A stretch of DNA of 64,000 nucleotides from contig NZ_BLXY01000005.1 in the NCBI RefSeq assembly GCF_014193585.1, forward strand, positions 142,846-206,845. The letters are read 5' to 3'. The notes below the pieces were generated by a model. The model was not told where the DNA came from. It saw nothing but the letters and a program-made list of their open reading frames with translations, and did no database searches. The stretch is from Geomonas paludis (GTDB lineage: Bacteria; Desulfobacterota; Desulfuromonadia; Geobacterales; Geobacteraceae). A program made the position numbers and the translations under genes. Each line of letters begins with the position of its first letter. The first letter of the stretch is position 1. This document shows, piece after piece, positions 44,319-52,772 of this stretch.

Positions 44319-44350
44319 CCCTCGGCGGGCGGGGGTGCGTTTGCGCCCGC

Positions 44351-44484
44351 CCCCGCTTGCCCCGCTTGCAGCTCTCCCCGCTAGCCCCGCTGGCCCTCCC
44401 CCGCCAACGACACTGCTGTCCCCAATTGCCCATTCAGCCTTCCCATCATTCCTATTACTCCCATCACTCCCATAATTCCCATCC
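44351..44484. repeat. Two adjacent 9-bp tandem repeat blocks
   Basis: Block one has four copies of CCCCGCTNG (44351-44368 and 44376-44393). Block two (44440-44484) has five in-phase copies of the unit YTCCYATNN, such as CTCCCATCA. The second unit recurs in five copies at 51625-51669. They lie in the 410-bp gap ahead of hcp. Confidence 0.8.
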
Positions 44485-44537
44485 GCCGCCCCCCTTTCCG
44501 ACCAAAAAGATCCCCAAGCCCACAAACCCCGTTTTTA

Positions 44538-44549
44538 TGACTTAGGTCA
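44538..44549. promoter_or_regulatory. Fnr-family-type operator upstream of hcp (HcpR-like)
   Basis: TGACTTAGGTCA is a TGAC-N4-GTCA palindrome, flanked to give a TTGAC half site on one side. Crp/Fnr-family regulators of hcp genes (HcpR, DNR type) use sites of this class. It lies about 190 bases before the chosen hcp start. Confidence 0.5.
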
Positions 44550-44728
44550 AGGTCGCCATCGACATTAGCCGTTAAAGTCACAACATCGAAGCGGCACACA
44601 GGAGCCGACGGCTGCCAGAGGGACCGCTTCAGCAGATCAAAGCTAAACCGGGAGAATGGATGAAGACCTTTTTGAAGAACCTTTTCGGTATGGGAACCTC
44701 AACTCAAAACAACGCTCAGGAGGAAGTA

Positions 44729-46363
44729 ATGGACAACATGTTTTGCTACCAGTGTGAACAAGCCGCCAACGGCGGTTGCTCCAAAGTCGGTGTCTGCGGC
44801 AAGAAGCCGGAAGTAGCGGCTCTGCAGGACCTGCTCATCTACAACCTGAAAGGGATCGCCTTCTGGGCCAACCTGGCCCGCGAGAAAGGCGCCAAGGACG
44901 CAGCCATCGACCGCTTCATGCTGGACGGCCTCTTCACCACCGTAACCAACGTCGACTTCGACGCCGAAGAAATCGCCAAGCTGGTACGTGAAGCAGCCAC
45001 CCTGCGCAACCAGGCACAGGCTCTCTACGAGAAGGCCAACGGCGCCGCCTACACCGGCACCGTACCCGAGGCAGCGCAGGCGTTCCACGCCGGCACCACC
45101 TCCGAACTGGTCGCACTGGGCGCCAAGCACGGCGTCAAGAGCGAAGAGATCGACGCCGACGTCCACTCCGTCAAAGAAATCCTCATCTACGGCATGAAAG
45201 GCTACGCCGCCTACGCCCACCACGCGCTGGTGATCGGCCTCGAGAACGACGAGATCTACGCCTTCACCCACAAGGCGCTGGCAGCCACCCTCGACCTTAC
45301 CCTCGGCCTCATGGACTACGTCGGCCTCTCCATGGAGTGCGGCAGGATCAACCTGGTCACCATGGAGCTCCTCGACAAGGCCAACACCGACAGCTTCGGC
45401 CACCCGGTACCGACCCCGGTACAGCTGGGCACCAAAGCGGGCAAGGCGATCCTCGTTTCCGGCCACGACCTGCGCATGCTCGAAGAGCTCCTGAAGCAGA
45501 CCGAAGGCAAGGGGATCAACATCTATACCCACGGTGAGATGCTCCCCGCCCACGGCTACCCGGGCCTCAAGAAGTACGCCCACCTCGCCGGCAACTTCGG
45601 CGGTGCATGGCAGGACCAGGCCAAGGAATTCGTCGACTTCCCCGGCGCCATCATCTTCAACACCAACTGCATCCAGCGCCCGGCCGAGAGCTACAAAGAC
45701 CGCCTCTTCACCTGGGGCCTGGTCCAGTGGCCGGACGTCAAGAACATCAACGGCTGGGACTTCTCCCCGGTCATCGAGAAGGCGCTCGCACTCCCCGGCT
45801 TCGAAGAGGCCCCGGGCAAAGAGATCCTCACCGGCTTCGGGCACAACGCGGTACTCGGCGTGGCGGACAAGGTCATCGACGCGGTCAAAGCCGGCCAGAT
45901 CCGTCACTTCTTCCTGATCGGCGGCTGCGACGGCGCCAAGACCGGCCGTAACTACTACACCGAGTTCGCCGAGAAAGTCCCGGCCGACTGCGTCATCCTG
46001 ACCCTGGCCTGCGGCAAGTACCGCTTCAACAAGCTCGACTTCGGCGACATCGGTGGCATCCCGCGCCTGCTGGACATCGGCCAGTGCAACGACGCCTACT
46101 CCGCGATCCAGATCGCCGTGGCCCTTGCCGGCGCCTTCAACTGCGGCGTCAACGACCTGCCGCTCTCCTTCATCCTCTCCTGGTACGAGCAGAAGGCGGT
46201 GGCGATCCTGCTCACCCTGCTCCACCTGGGCGTGAAGAACATCAAGCTGGGACCGAGCCTGCCGGCCTTCATCACCCCGAACGTGCTGAACTTCCTGGTC
46301 GAGAACTTCAACATCGGCCCGATCGGCACCGCCGAAGGCGACCTGAAGCAGATCCTCGGCTAA
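44729..46363 (+). CDS. hcp: Hybrid-cluster protein (hydroxylamine reductase / NO reductase)
   Basis: A 544-residue Hcp (prismane protein). The N-terminal 4Fe-4S motif CYQCEQAANGGCSKVGVC follows C-x2-C-x7-C-x5-C, the class found in strict anaerobes. Later residues that hold the hybrid cluster are seen in NTNCIQRP, GGCDGAKTGRNYY and TLACGKYRFN. The enzyme reduces hydroxylamine in vitro and is thought to remove nitric oxide in vivo. I chose the ATG at 44729 with CAGGAGG just ahead. An in-frame ATG at 44660 with GGGAGA would add 23 residues and cannot be ruled out. No hcr reductase gene is adjacent. Confidence 0.94.
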   Translation: MDNMFCYQCEQAANGGCSKVGVCGKKPEVAALQDLLIYNLKGIAFWANLAREKGAKDAAIDRFMLDGLFTTVTNVDFDAEEIAKLVREAATLRNQAQALYEKANGAAYTGTVPEAAQAFHAGTTSELVALGAKHGVKSEEIDADVHSVKEILIYGMKGYAAYAHHALVIGLENDEIYAFTHKALAATLDLTLGLMDYVGLSMECGRINLVTMELLDKANTDSFGHPVPTPVQLGTKAGKAILVSGHDLRMLEELLKQTEGKGINIYTHGEMLPAHGYPGLKKYAHLAGNFGGAWQDQAKEFVDFPGAIIFNTNCIQRPAESYKDRLFTWGLVQWPDVKNINGWDFSPVIEKALALPGFEEAPGKEILTGFGHNAVLGVADKVIDAVKAGQIRHFFLIGGCDGAKTGRNYYTEFAEKVPADCVILTLACGKYRFNKLDFGDIGGIPRLLDIGQCNDAYSAIQIAVALAGAFNCGVNDLPLSFILSWYEQKAVAILLTLLHLGVKNIKLGPSLPAFITPNVLNFLVENFNIGPIGTAEGDLKQILG

Positions 46364-46438
46364 AAGCGAAGGCTCTCACCACCGAGGACACAGAGGCCAC
46401 AGAGAGAAAAGAAAAAGCAGTGTAGTCGCAACAACAAA

Positions 46439-46474
46439 GGCGGCCCCGGTACAGTACCGGGGCCGCCTTTTCTC
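46439..46474 (+). terminator. Intrinsic terminator after hcp
   Basis: GGCGGCCCCGGTA pairs perfectly with TACCGGGGCCGCC across a tiny CAG-type loop, and TTTTCTCTTT follows. Confidence 0.92.
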
Positions 46475-46496
46475 TTTGAGAAAGATTTGATCTGGT

Positions 46497-46543
46497 CCCC
46501 TCTCCCCCCCGGGAGAGGGTGCCCGAAGGGCGGGTGAGGGAGC
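46497..46543. repeat. REP-like palindrome, second copy
   Basis: CCCCTCTCCCCCCCGGGAGA continuing to GGGTGCCCGAAGGGCGGGTG matches the unit found near 42573-42620 in inverted orientation. It lies between the hcp terminator and the next, convergent gene. Confidence 0.8.
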
Positions 46544-46545
46544 TG

Positions 46546-46821
46546 CTACTCTTCCTTTTTATCCTGATCCGGAATCGCCTCCGCCACGCTCTCGCAGATG
46601 ATCTTCTTGCTGTCCTTCATGTCTGAATATTTGAAACCGCCTCCCAACGTGGTCGGCGAGCAGACGTTATCGGGTGAATTGGCGTTGACCAGGCAGATTG
46701 CGCAGGTCACGGTTGGATTATCGGTCAGTTTTTCCACTTCATTGACCAGACCTTTACTGTGCAGAAAGCAGATGTGGTGTTCGTGGTCTCCTGCGCAAAT
46801 GCATTTATGATCGGATTCCAT
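46546..46821 (-). CDS. Small cysteine/histidine-rich protein
   Basis: A 91-residue protein. The N-terminal third is MESDHKCICAGDHEHHICFL, with three cysteines and several histidines in 18 residues. A second group TCAICLVNANSPDNVC and a single later cysteine follow. The spacing suggests binding of zinc or another metal, but it matches no finger I know. GGGGGAACC precedes the ATG at 46821. The longer frame to 46908 has no good ribosome site. It stands alone, downstream (minus strand) of ppk1, and could share its transcript. Confidence 0.7.
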   Translation of the reverse strand: MESDHKCICAGDHEHHICFLHSKGLVNEVEKLTDNPTVTCAICLVNANSPDNVCSPTTLGGGFKYSDMKDSKKIICESVAEAIPDQDKKEE

Positions 46822-46934
46822 CAGGTTCCCCCTGTCGTTTTGTCTTGAGCGTGCCGTCTCTGAAAGCGGCACATCGAATATGCTATCCCTTTTGCTTTCC
46901 CCTGTCATCTGACAACTGGACCAGCTTTCTCCAG

Positions 46935-49604
46935 CTATTTCTGCATCGGCTTTTTCTTCTGCTTGAGCGCTTCCTTCAGCCGCTGCTGTGCCTGCGCGAT
47001 CAACATCTGCTGCGTTCCTTCACCGCTTTCGCCCTCCGCCGGCATGCGCTGCAGGTAACTGCCGTCAGGCTGCATGTCCCAGGCGGAACGGCGGTCCGCA
47101 TCGTGGCAATCGAGCACGGTGCGCAGTTCGGCGGTCAGTTCTGGCGCGGTGACCGGGCACAGCACCTCGACGCGGGCCTCCAGGTTGCGCTTCATGGCAT
47201 CGGCTGAAGCGATGAAAAACTCCTCGGCGCCGCCGTTTCTGAAGTAGTAGATGCGGGCGTGCTCCAGGAAACGGCCGACGATGCTGACCACGCGGATGTT
47301 GTCCGACAACCCGGGGACGCCGGGGCGCAGCCGGCAGGTGTCACGCACGTACAGGTCGATCTTCACCCCCGCCATGGAGGCGCGGTACAGCGCCTTGACT
47401 ATGTCGCCGTCCTCCAGAGCGTTCATCTTGAATCTGATCAAGCCGCCTCCGCTTTGCCGGTGCAGCTCGACCTCCCGCTCGATGCGCGTCAGCAGGGCCT
47501 TCTTCAGCAGCTTGGGAGCCGGCATCACGGCACGGTAGTTCCGCTTCGCCGTGAACCCCGTGGTCAGGTAGTTGAAGAGTTCGGTGACGTCCTGGGCGAT
47601 GATATCGTCGCAGGTGATGATGCCGATGTCGCTGTAGATGCGGGCGGTCTCGGTGTGGTAGTTACCGGTCCCGATGTGGACGTAGCGCCGCAGTCCCTGG
47701 AAGTCCTGGCGCACCACCAGGATCACCTTGCAGTGGGTCTTCAGGCCGACCACGCCATAGGTGACGTGGATCCCCGCCTCTTCCATCACCTCGGCCAGGT
47801 GGATGTTGGTGGCCTCGTCGAAGCGCGCCTTCAGCTCCACGACCACCGCCACCTGCTTGCCGTTTTGCGCCGCCTGCACCAGTGCGTCGATGATGCGCCC
47901 CTGGATGGAGGTGCGGTACAGGGTCATCTTGATGGCGCGCACCTTGGGGTCGTTGGCCGCCTCGCGCAGGAAGCGCTCCACGGAGGTGGAGAAGGAGACA
48001 TAGGGGTGCTGCAAAAGTAGCGATCCGAGGTCGCGGATGGTGTGGAAGATGTTTCGCTCGGCAGGAAGCTGTGGATGGTCGATCGGGTGATGCGGCGGGT
48101 CGTGCAGCCGCGGGTAGTCAAGCTTCGAGATCTCGAAGAGGTCGCGCAGGGCGAGCATCCCGGCAACCTCCAGGACGTCGTTTTCCTCGTCCAGTTCCAG
48201 CTCCGCCGCCAGGCGCCCGCGATGCAGCGGCTCCATCCCCGCTCCCACCTCGAGCCGCACGATGGGGGCGAACTTGCGCTCCTTCAACTCCGACTCGATC
48301 ATGGACATCAGGTCGTCCGCCTCTTCCTCGTCCTTCTCGGTGTTGGCGTTCCTGGTGACCCGGAAGATCTCGCAGGAAACGATCAGCATCCCCGGGAACA
48401 GCATGTCCAGGTTGTTCATCATGACCTGCTCGATCGGGATGAAGTGGTCCCCCTTGCCGACCCGGATGAAGCGCGGCGTCCCCAGGCCTATCGGCACCTT
48501 GACCCGCGCCAGGGTGTGTTCGCGCGACTTAGGGTAACGCAGCGTCACCAGGAGGTTGAGCGAGAGGTTCGATATGAACGGGAAAGGGTGGGCGGGGTCG
48601 ATCGATTGCGGCGTCAGCAACGGGTAGATGTTGCTGTAGTAGTGCTCGCGCAACAGCTTCTTCTCTTTGGGCGAGAGGGTGTCATAGCTCTCGATGACGA
48701 TCCCCTTCCCTTCCAGCAGTTCCCTCACCTGGCGGAAGGCCTCCCTCTTGGTCGCCTCGATCTCCCGCACCGAGGCGTTGCACTCGACGACCTGCTGGCG
48801 CGGCGTCCGCCCGTCCAGGGTCAGTTCGTGCAGGCCCGCGCCGATCTGCTGCTTCAGGCCGCCGATCCTCTTCATGGCGAACTCATCGAGGTTGGAGCTG
48901 ACGATGGCAATGAACTTGAGCCGCTCCAACAACGGGGTGCGCTCGTCCATCGACTCGTGCAGCACCCGGCGGTTGAACTCGAGCCAGGTGAGCTCCCGGT
49001 TCAAGTACCAGCGGCTCTCGCCCAGGTCGAACTCCGGGGGCTCGATACCGGCAGGCCCCTTCGGCTTGGGGGGCTGTTTCGCGCCCGGTTTCACCGCCTT
49101 GGCGACCTTGGGTTTAGCGCCCTTGGGGCTGGCCGCCTTCGGTTTGGCGACCTTCGCATTGGCGACCTTGGGCTTGGCGGCCTTAGGTTTAGCTGCCTTG
49201 GGGGTGACAGTTTTAGCCTTGGCAGCCTTCGGCTCGGCAGCCTTGGCGTTTTTGGTCGCTTTGGCGGCTTTGCCCCCCTTCGCGTCTCTGTCTGCCTTGA
49301 CGCCAGTCTTGGAAGCTTTACCCGCCTTGGACGCTTTGCCCCCCTTGGCTTTGCCTGCCTTGCCGGCTTTTTCCGGCCTCGATGACTGCTGCTGCGCCGG
49401 CTTGGGCCGTTGCGGATCGCCTGCGCCGCCCGGACCCGAAATTACCGAGACGTTACCATCGAAGAAATGAGGATTGTTCTCTGAAGGATGATCGCTTTGC
49501 GGAGTCTCCAGCACGCTCTGAGCGGACCGCTCTTGCTCATGCAACAGGTTGAAGACATCCTCTTCTTGCTCAGTTTTTTGAGGTACAACGGGCTTGGTCT
49601 CCAT
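46935..49604 (-). CDS. ppk1: Polyphosphate kinase 1 with Lys/Ala/Pro-rich N-terminal tail
   Basis: An 889-residue protein, about 200 longer than the usual Ppk1. The catalytic core starts near residue 193 (SRWYLNRELTWLEFNRRVL) and includes FLREAANDPKVRAIKMTLYR, LKARFDEATNI, the phospho-histidine region RRYVHIGTGNYHTETAR and LEHARIYYFRNG. It makes polyphosphate from ATP reversibly. Residues about 79-182 are almost only Lys, Ala, Gly and Pro, in repeats of the AKPKA/KAAK type, resembling eukaryotic histone H1 tails and bacterial AlgP/Hc proteins. Such a tail could bind DNA or the polyphosphate product. The rest of the N-terminus is acidic and probably disordered. Confidence 0.94.
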   Translation of the reverse strand: METKPVVPQKTEQEEDVFNLLHEQERSAQSVLETPQSDHPSENNPHFFDGNVSVISGPGGAGDPQRPKPAQQQSSRPEKAGKAGKAKGGKASKAGKASKTGVKADRDAKGGKAAKATKNAKAAEPKAAKAKTVTPKAAKPKAAKPKVANAKVAKPKAASPKGAKPKVAKAVKPGAKQPPKPKGPAGIEPPEFDLGESRWYLNRELTWLEFNRRVLHESMDERTPLLERLKFIAIVSSNLDEFAMKRIGGLKQQIGAGLHELTLDGRTPRQQVVECNASVREIEATKREAFRQVRELLEGKGIVIESYDTLSPKEKKLLREHYYSNIYPLLTPQSIDPAHPFPFISNLSLNLLVTLRYPKSREHTLARVKVPIGLGTPRFIRVGKGDHFIPIEQVMMNNLDMLFPGMLIVSCEIFRVTRNANTEKDEEEADDLMSMIESELKERKFAPIVRLEVGAGMEPLHRGRLAAELELDEENDVLEVAGMLALRDLFEISKLDYPRLHDPPHHPIDHPQLPAERNIFHTIRDLGSLLLQHPYVSFSTSVERFLREAANDPKVRAIKMTLYRTSIQGRIIDALVQAAQNGKQVAVVVELKARFDEATNIHLAEVMEEAGIHVTYGVVGLKTHCKVILVVRQDFQGLRRYVHIGTGNYHTETARIYSDIGIITCDDIIAQDVTELFNYLTTGFTAKRNYRAVMPAPKLLKKALLTRIEREVELHRQSGGGLIRFKMNALEDGDIVKALYRASMAGVKIDLYVRDTCRLRPGVPGLSDNIRVVSIVGRFLEHARIYYFRNGGAEEFFIASADAMKRNLEARVEVLCPVTAPELTAELRTVLDCHDADRRSAWDMQPDGSYLQRMPAEGESGEGTQQMLIAQAQQRLKEALKQKKKPMQK

Positions 49605-49700
49605 GACCTTACTCTCCGGTGCGGTAGGATAGTAATATTATTTCATTATTATCTGACTTAGGCAACCGGCCGCCCCTGTTTTGCCTGACGCGGATAGAGA

Positions 49701-49746
49701 AAGGCCCCCGCCGGTGCTGCTGTCTGTCACCGATTCGGGGGCCTTT
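49701..49746. terminator. Bidirectional-looking terminator
   Basis: AAGGCCCCC pairs with GGGGGCCTT, with an inner CGGTG/CACCG stem. T-rich sequence follows on both strands. It would stop minus-strand transcription leaving the 50-residue gene before it reaches ppk1. Confidence 0.8.
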
Positions 49747-49769
49747 ACCTTGTTGCCGATACTGCTTCT

Positions 49770-49922
49770 TTATTCCACAGGCGGAAACTTTCGTGCCCGG
49801 GCTGCCCTCTTTCTCAATATCTTCATAATTTCAGCCGAACTGAGCTCTCTCTCCCTTTGTTTGCGCCGTTCCACGATGACCACAACGGGTGCCTCTTCCT
49901 GCTTTCCTTCCTGCTCGCCCAT
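49770..49922 (-). CDS. 50-residue charged protein
   Basis: A short frame beginning MGEQEGKQEEAPVVVIVERR and then strongly basic (KQRERELSS, MKILRKRAARARKF). GGAGGTGG lies before the ATG and a terminator follows the stop, which together support a real gene. Possible fold: a beta strand then a basic helix. No family recognised. The frame continues upstream to 50009 without a better start. Confidence 0.55.
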   Translation of the reverse strand: MGEQEGKQEEAPVVVIVERRKQRERELSSAEIMKILRKRAARARKFPPVE

Positions 49923-50057
49923 GGTCCACCTCCAGCTGCGGCGGCATCCGCGCCGCAGCATCCGGTTAATGGCAAACATTTTATCTTCATTGCCCCCCGA
50001 TGCCAGCATTGTCCGGTTAGATACCTGCAGTTTTCAAAATCGAACCGTTTCCAGCTC

Positions 50058-50082
50058 TCCCCCTCCCTTGACGGGAGGGGGA
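50058..50082. repeat. Short GC hairpin of REP type
   Basis: TCCCCCTCCC and GGGAGGGGGA form a perfect 10-bp stem with a five-base loop, followed by ACTTTT. It sits in the 235-bp gap between the divergent 50-residue gene and the radical SAM gene. Confidence 0.7.
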
Positions 50083-50157
50083 ACTTTTCGCGAATTGCTT
50101 ATCCCATGTCCCCCTCTATAATCCTAAAGTCCAATCTACACAGTCCTAAGGAAGCCG

Positions 50158-51570
50158 ATGAAGATACTCCTTTTGGCGATGCCGGACGCCGCCAACAACT
50201 TCCATCGCATCATCAAGGTCCCCAATCTCGGGCTGTGCTCGATCGCGGCACAGCTCAAACTGCACGAGGTGAAGGTAGTGGACCTGGTGCTGGTGCACCG
50301 CGACATCCAGGCGTGGCTGCAGCGCTTGCTGCGCGACTTCCGGCCCGACGTCGTCGGCATCAGCAGCATGAGCTTCCAGTATGAAAGCGCCCTCAAGGTG
50401 ATGTCGATCTGCCGCGCCATTTTGCCCCAGGCCAAGCTGGTGCTGGGTGGCTACCACGCCACGCTCGCCTGGCGGGAACTGACCGAGCAGCCGCCCCCGT
50501 TCGATTTTCTGGTGCGCGGCGAGGGCGAACATGCCTTCCCGGCGCTGCTGGAAGCGCTGGACGGGCAACGGTCCTTCTTCGACGTCCCCGCCTTGTCCTG
50601 GTCCCGTCATGGCACCTTCGTCCACAATCCCACCGCCGGGCTGCTGGACCTGGCCCAACTCCCGCTGCCAGCCCGCGACGCCCGCGTCCTCGACGGCTTC
50701 ACCTATTTCGACCGAAAACTCGACTGCGTCGAGACCTCGCGCGGCTGCACCATGACCTGCACCTTCTGCTCCATCACCGGCATGTATGGGACCAGCTTCC
50801 GCTGCCATCAAGTCGACCGGGTGATCGAGGATCTGAAGGTATTGCAAAAGAGGGGCACCCGTACCGTGCTGCTGGTGGATGACAACATCACCCTGGACAG
50901 CCGCCGCTTTACCGCGCTTGCCCGGGCCATTGTCGATCACAGCTTGAACAGCATGGAGTACCTGGTGCAGGCCTCCGTAGCCGGCATCGTCGCCGATCCC
51001 GATTTGATACCGGCTCTGGCCCGGGCCAACTTCGCCATGGTCTTTCTCGGCATCGAGTCGGTGCTGCCGCAGAACCTGGCTCTCTTTCAAAAGGGGGACA
51101 TCCGGGAGAAAACCGAGCGGGCGGTAGGCCTGCTGCGGCGGCACGGCATCGGCGTGATGGGGGGATTCATCATCGGCAATCCGGATGACGGGCCGGAGGA
51201 GATCAGGGAGGTCTTTCGCGCCTCGCGCCGGTTGGGCATCGACCTCCCCTACGTCCAGTGCGTGACGCCCTATCCCGGCACCAGGATCAGGGAGGAGCTT
51301 TTGGCGGCGGGCCTGGTGACCAATCCCGACCGGCTCAGCAGGTACACCGGGTTCATGTGCAATGTGAGGACGAAGCGGCTCAGCGTAGGGCAGTTGAACC
51401 GGATCATGAACTGGGAGAATCTGAAGGTCTTCTTCAGCCCCTCCATGTTCATCGGCAACTATTTCGTCAGGAAGCGCGAGAAAGGCGGTTTGAAGGTGTT
51501 GTTGAACAACCTGGACCTGGTCCGCGGCTTTTTCACCGGCGACCAGTTTCGTTCAAGGCACAGGTTTTAA
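50158..51570 (+). CDS. B12-binding-domain radical SAM protein
   Basis: A 470-residue protein with an N-terminal cobalamin-binding-type Rossmann domain (about 1-140; PDVVGISSMSFQYESAL, LVLGGYHATLAWRE) and a radical SAM domain with CTMTCTFC (C-x3-C-x2-C) at about residues 200-207. GIESVLPQNLALFQKG and GFIIGNPDDGPEEI are typical of the Elp3/MiaB-like barrel. A canonical DxHxxG cobalamin loop is not clear. Relatives methylate or rearrange lipids and other natural products. It faces the type III PKS operon tail to tail and may act on its product (inference). AAGGAAG precedes the ATG. Confidence 0.88.
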   Translation: MKILLLAMPDAANNFHRIIKVPNLGLCSIAAQLKLHEVKVVDLVLVHRDIQAWLQRLLRDFRPDVVGISSMSFQYESALKVMSICRAILPQAKLVLGGYHATLAWRELTEQPPPFDFLVRGEGEHAFPALLEALDGQRSFFDVPALSWSRHGTFVHNPTAGLLDLAQLPLPARDARVLDGFTYFDRKLDCVETSRGCTMTCTFCSITGMYGTSFRCHQVDRVIEDLKVLQKRGTRTVLLVDDNITLDSRRFTALARAIVDHSLNSMEYLVQASVAGIVADPDLIPALARANFAMVFLGIESVLPQNLALFQKGDIREKTERAVGLLRRHGIGVMGGFIIGNPDDGPEEIREVFRASRRLGIDLPYVQCVTPYPGTRIREELLAAGLVTNPDRLSRYTGFMCNVRTKRLSVGQLNRIMNWENLKVFFSPSMFIGNYFVRKREKGGLKVLLNNLDLVRGFFTGDQFRSRHRF

Positions 51571-51582
51571 CGGCAACGGCAG

Positions 51583-51669
51583 TTCTACGTTCTATGTTCT
51601 ACGTTCTACGTTAGGCTCCTAGCTACTCCCATCACTCCCATTAGTCCCATTATTCCCAGACTTCCCATT
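51583..51669. repeat. 7-bp and 9-bp tandem repeats between convergent genes
   Basis: Four copies of TTCTAYG (51583-51610), then five in-phase copies of NNTCCCANN (51625-51669), the same 9-bp unit as at 44440-44484. They fill most of the 116-bp gap between the radical SAM gene and the type III PKS gene. Confidence 0.85.
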
Positions 51670-51686
51670 GCAGTCCTCAGCCAGTC

Positions 51687-52772
51687 CTACACCTTCCTCA
51701 GCAAGCACGCATGCGCCGACAGCCCCGCCCCATAGGCTAGCAGCACGCACCACTGCCCTGCGTCCACCCCCTCCCGCAGCATCTCTTCCAGCACAAACCA
51801 CACCGTCGGCGAAGACATGTTGCCGTACTGAGACAGCACCTTCCGTGTCGCCCGGAGCCGCTCTTCCGGGATCCCCACCTGGTCCCGCACCGCGTTGATA
51901 ACCTTCTCGCCACCGGTGTGCAGCGCCCACCCTCCGATATCGCTCTTATCCACCGGCGACATGGCAAGCAGGTCATCCATCACCTCCGCCGCTGCCTTGC
52001 CGACCAGTTTGGGGAGATCGGTCGACAACTGGTTGTGCAACTGCCCTTCCTTGTGCACGAACCGTATCGCCTCCCGCTGCTCGGGCACGTATCGTCCGGC
52101 GGAACAGCAGACCTCGAACCCGGCAGGCTTTTCCCACAGCACCGCGGCCGCGGCCCCGTCACCGAAGAGCGCGTTGGACAATATCAGGCTCAGGTCGTTG
52201 CCCATCTGAAATGCGGCGCTGCAGATCTCCACCGCCACGCTCACCACCACCCCGCCCGTCATCCTCAGCATCGACTCCGCCACCTGGAGATTAGGGATGG
52301 CGCCGCCACACCCGCTGCCGACGAGGTCGTACAACCGGGTGCGGGGATCCATCCCCAAACGCTGCGCCAGGTAGGTCGAGATCCCTGGGCAGATGTATCC
52401 GGTGCAGGTATTGACCACTAGACCGTTCACCTGCTGAACCGTCACCCCCGCCTTTTCCAATGCCTTGACTACCGCCTCGGCCGCGAGAGTTACCGAGTGT
52501 TCGGTGAACCGCGCCACCCGCTGGTCCTGCGTCTCGTTGAAGATGTGGGCGGGGTCGTCCACGGCGAAGTGCCGCTTCTCGATGCTCGGATGCTCGAAGG
52601 TGGCCCGGATCAGTCCCATGCTTCTCGGTGTGAGCGTTTCCTTGAAATGCTCCCGGACCAGGTCGGCGGCGAACCGCTGGCACGCACTGAAGCGCGGCAC
52701 GGCAGACGCTATCGATGCAACGTAGGCTCTTCCTCCTGATGGCTCTCCCCCGGTAACGGCTGCGACTGTCAT
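51687..52772 (-). CDS. Type III polyketide synthase (chalcone/stilbene synthase-like)
   Basis: A 361-residue thiolase-fold enzyme. The catalytic triad of type III PKS is present: Cys155 in LVGSGCGGAIPN, His285 in WALHTGGEK and Asn318 in YGNMSSPTVWFVLEE. These enzymes extend an acyl-CoA starter with malonyl-CoA and cyclise it to pyrones, resorcinols or related phenols. Bacterial relatives (ArsB/C, SrsA type) use long fatty acyl starters. Its start overlaps the stop of the U32-type gene as ATGA, and AGGAGGGG lies upstream. It is the last gene of a five-gene operon. Confidence 0.92.
   Translation of the reverse strand: MTVAAVTGGEPSGGRAYVASIASAVPRFSACQRFAADLVREHFKETLTPRSMGLIRATFEHPSIEKRHFAVDDPAHIFNETQDQRVARFTEHSVTLAAEAVVKALEKAGVTVQQVNGLVVNTCTGYICPGISTYLAQRLGMDPRTRLYDLVGSGCGGAIPNLQVAESMLRMTGGVVVSVAVEICSAAFQMGNDLSLILSNALFGDGAAAAVLWEKPAGFEVCCSAGRYVPEQREAIRFVHKEGQLHNQLSTDLPKLVGKAAAEVMDDLLAMSPVDKSDIGGWALHTGGEKVINAVRDQVGIPEERLRATRKVLSQYGNMSSPTVWFVLEEMLREGVDAGQWCVLLAYGAGLSAHACLLRKV

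Noticed and set aside
44351..44484. CRISPR-like array
   Set aside because: The repeats are only 9 bp, contiguous or nearly so, without spacers of regular length, and no cas genes are present.
44660..44728. Upstream ATG of hcp adding 23 residues
   Set aside because: The downstream ATG has a better ribosome site and starts right before the conserved cysteine motif; kept only as an alternative.
48042..49385. Plus-strand 447-codon frame opposite ppk1
   Set aside because: Its repeats (RFGDL/LGSLRLG type) simply mirror the Lys/Ala repeats of ppk1 on the other strand.
50158..51570. Assignment of the radical SAM gene as a hopanoid methylase (HpnP/HpnR)
   Set aside because: The domain layout is similar, but no hopanoid gene is nearby and specific residues cannot be verified without alignment.
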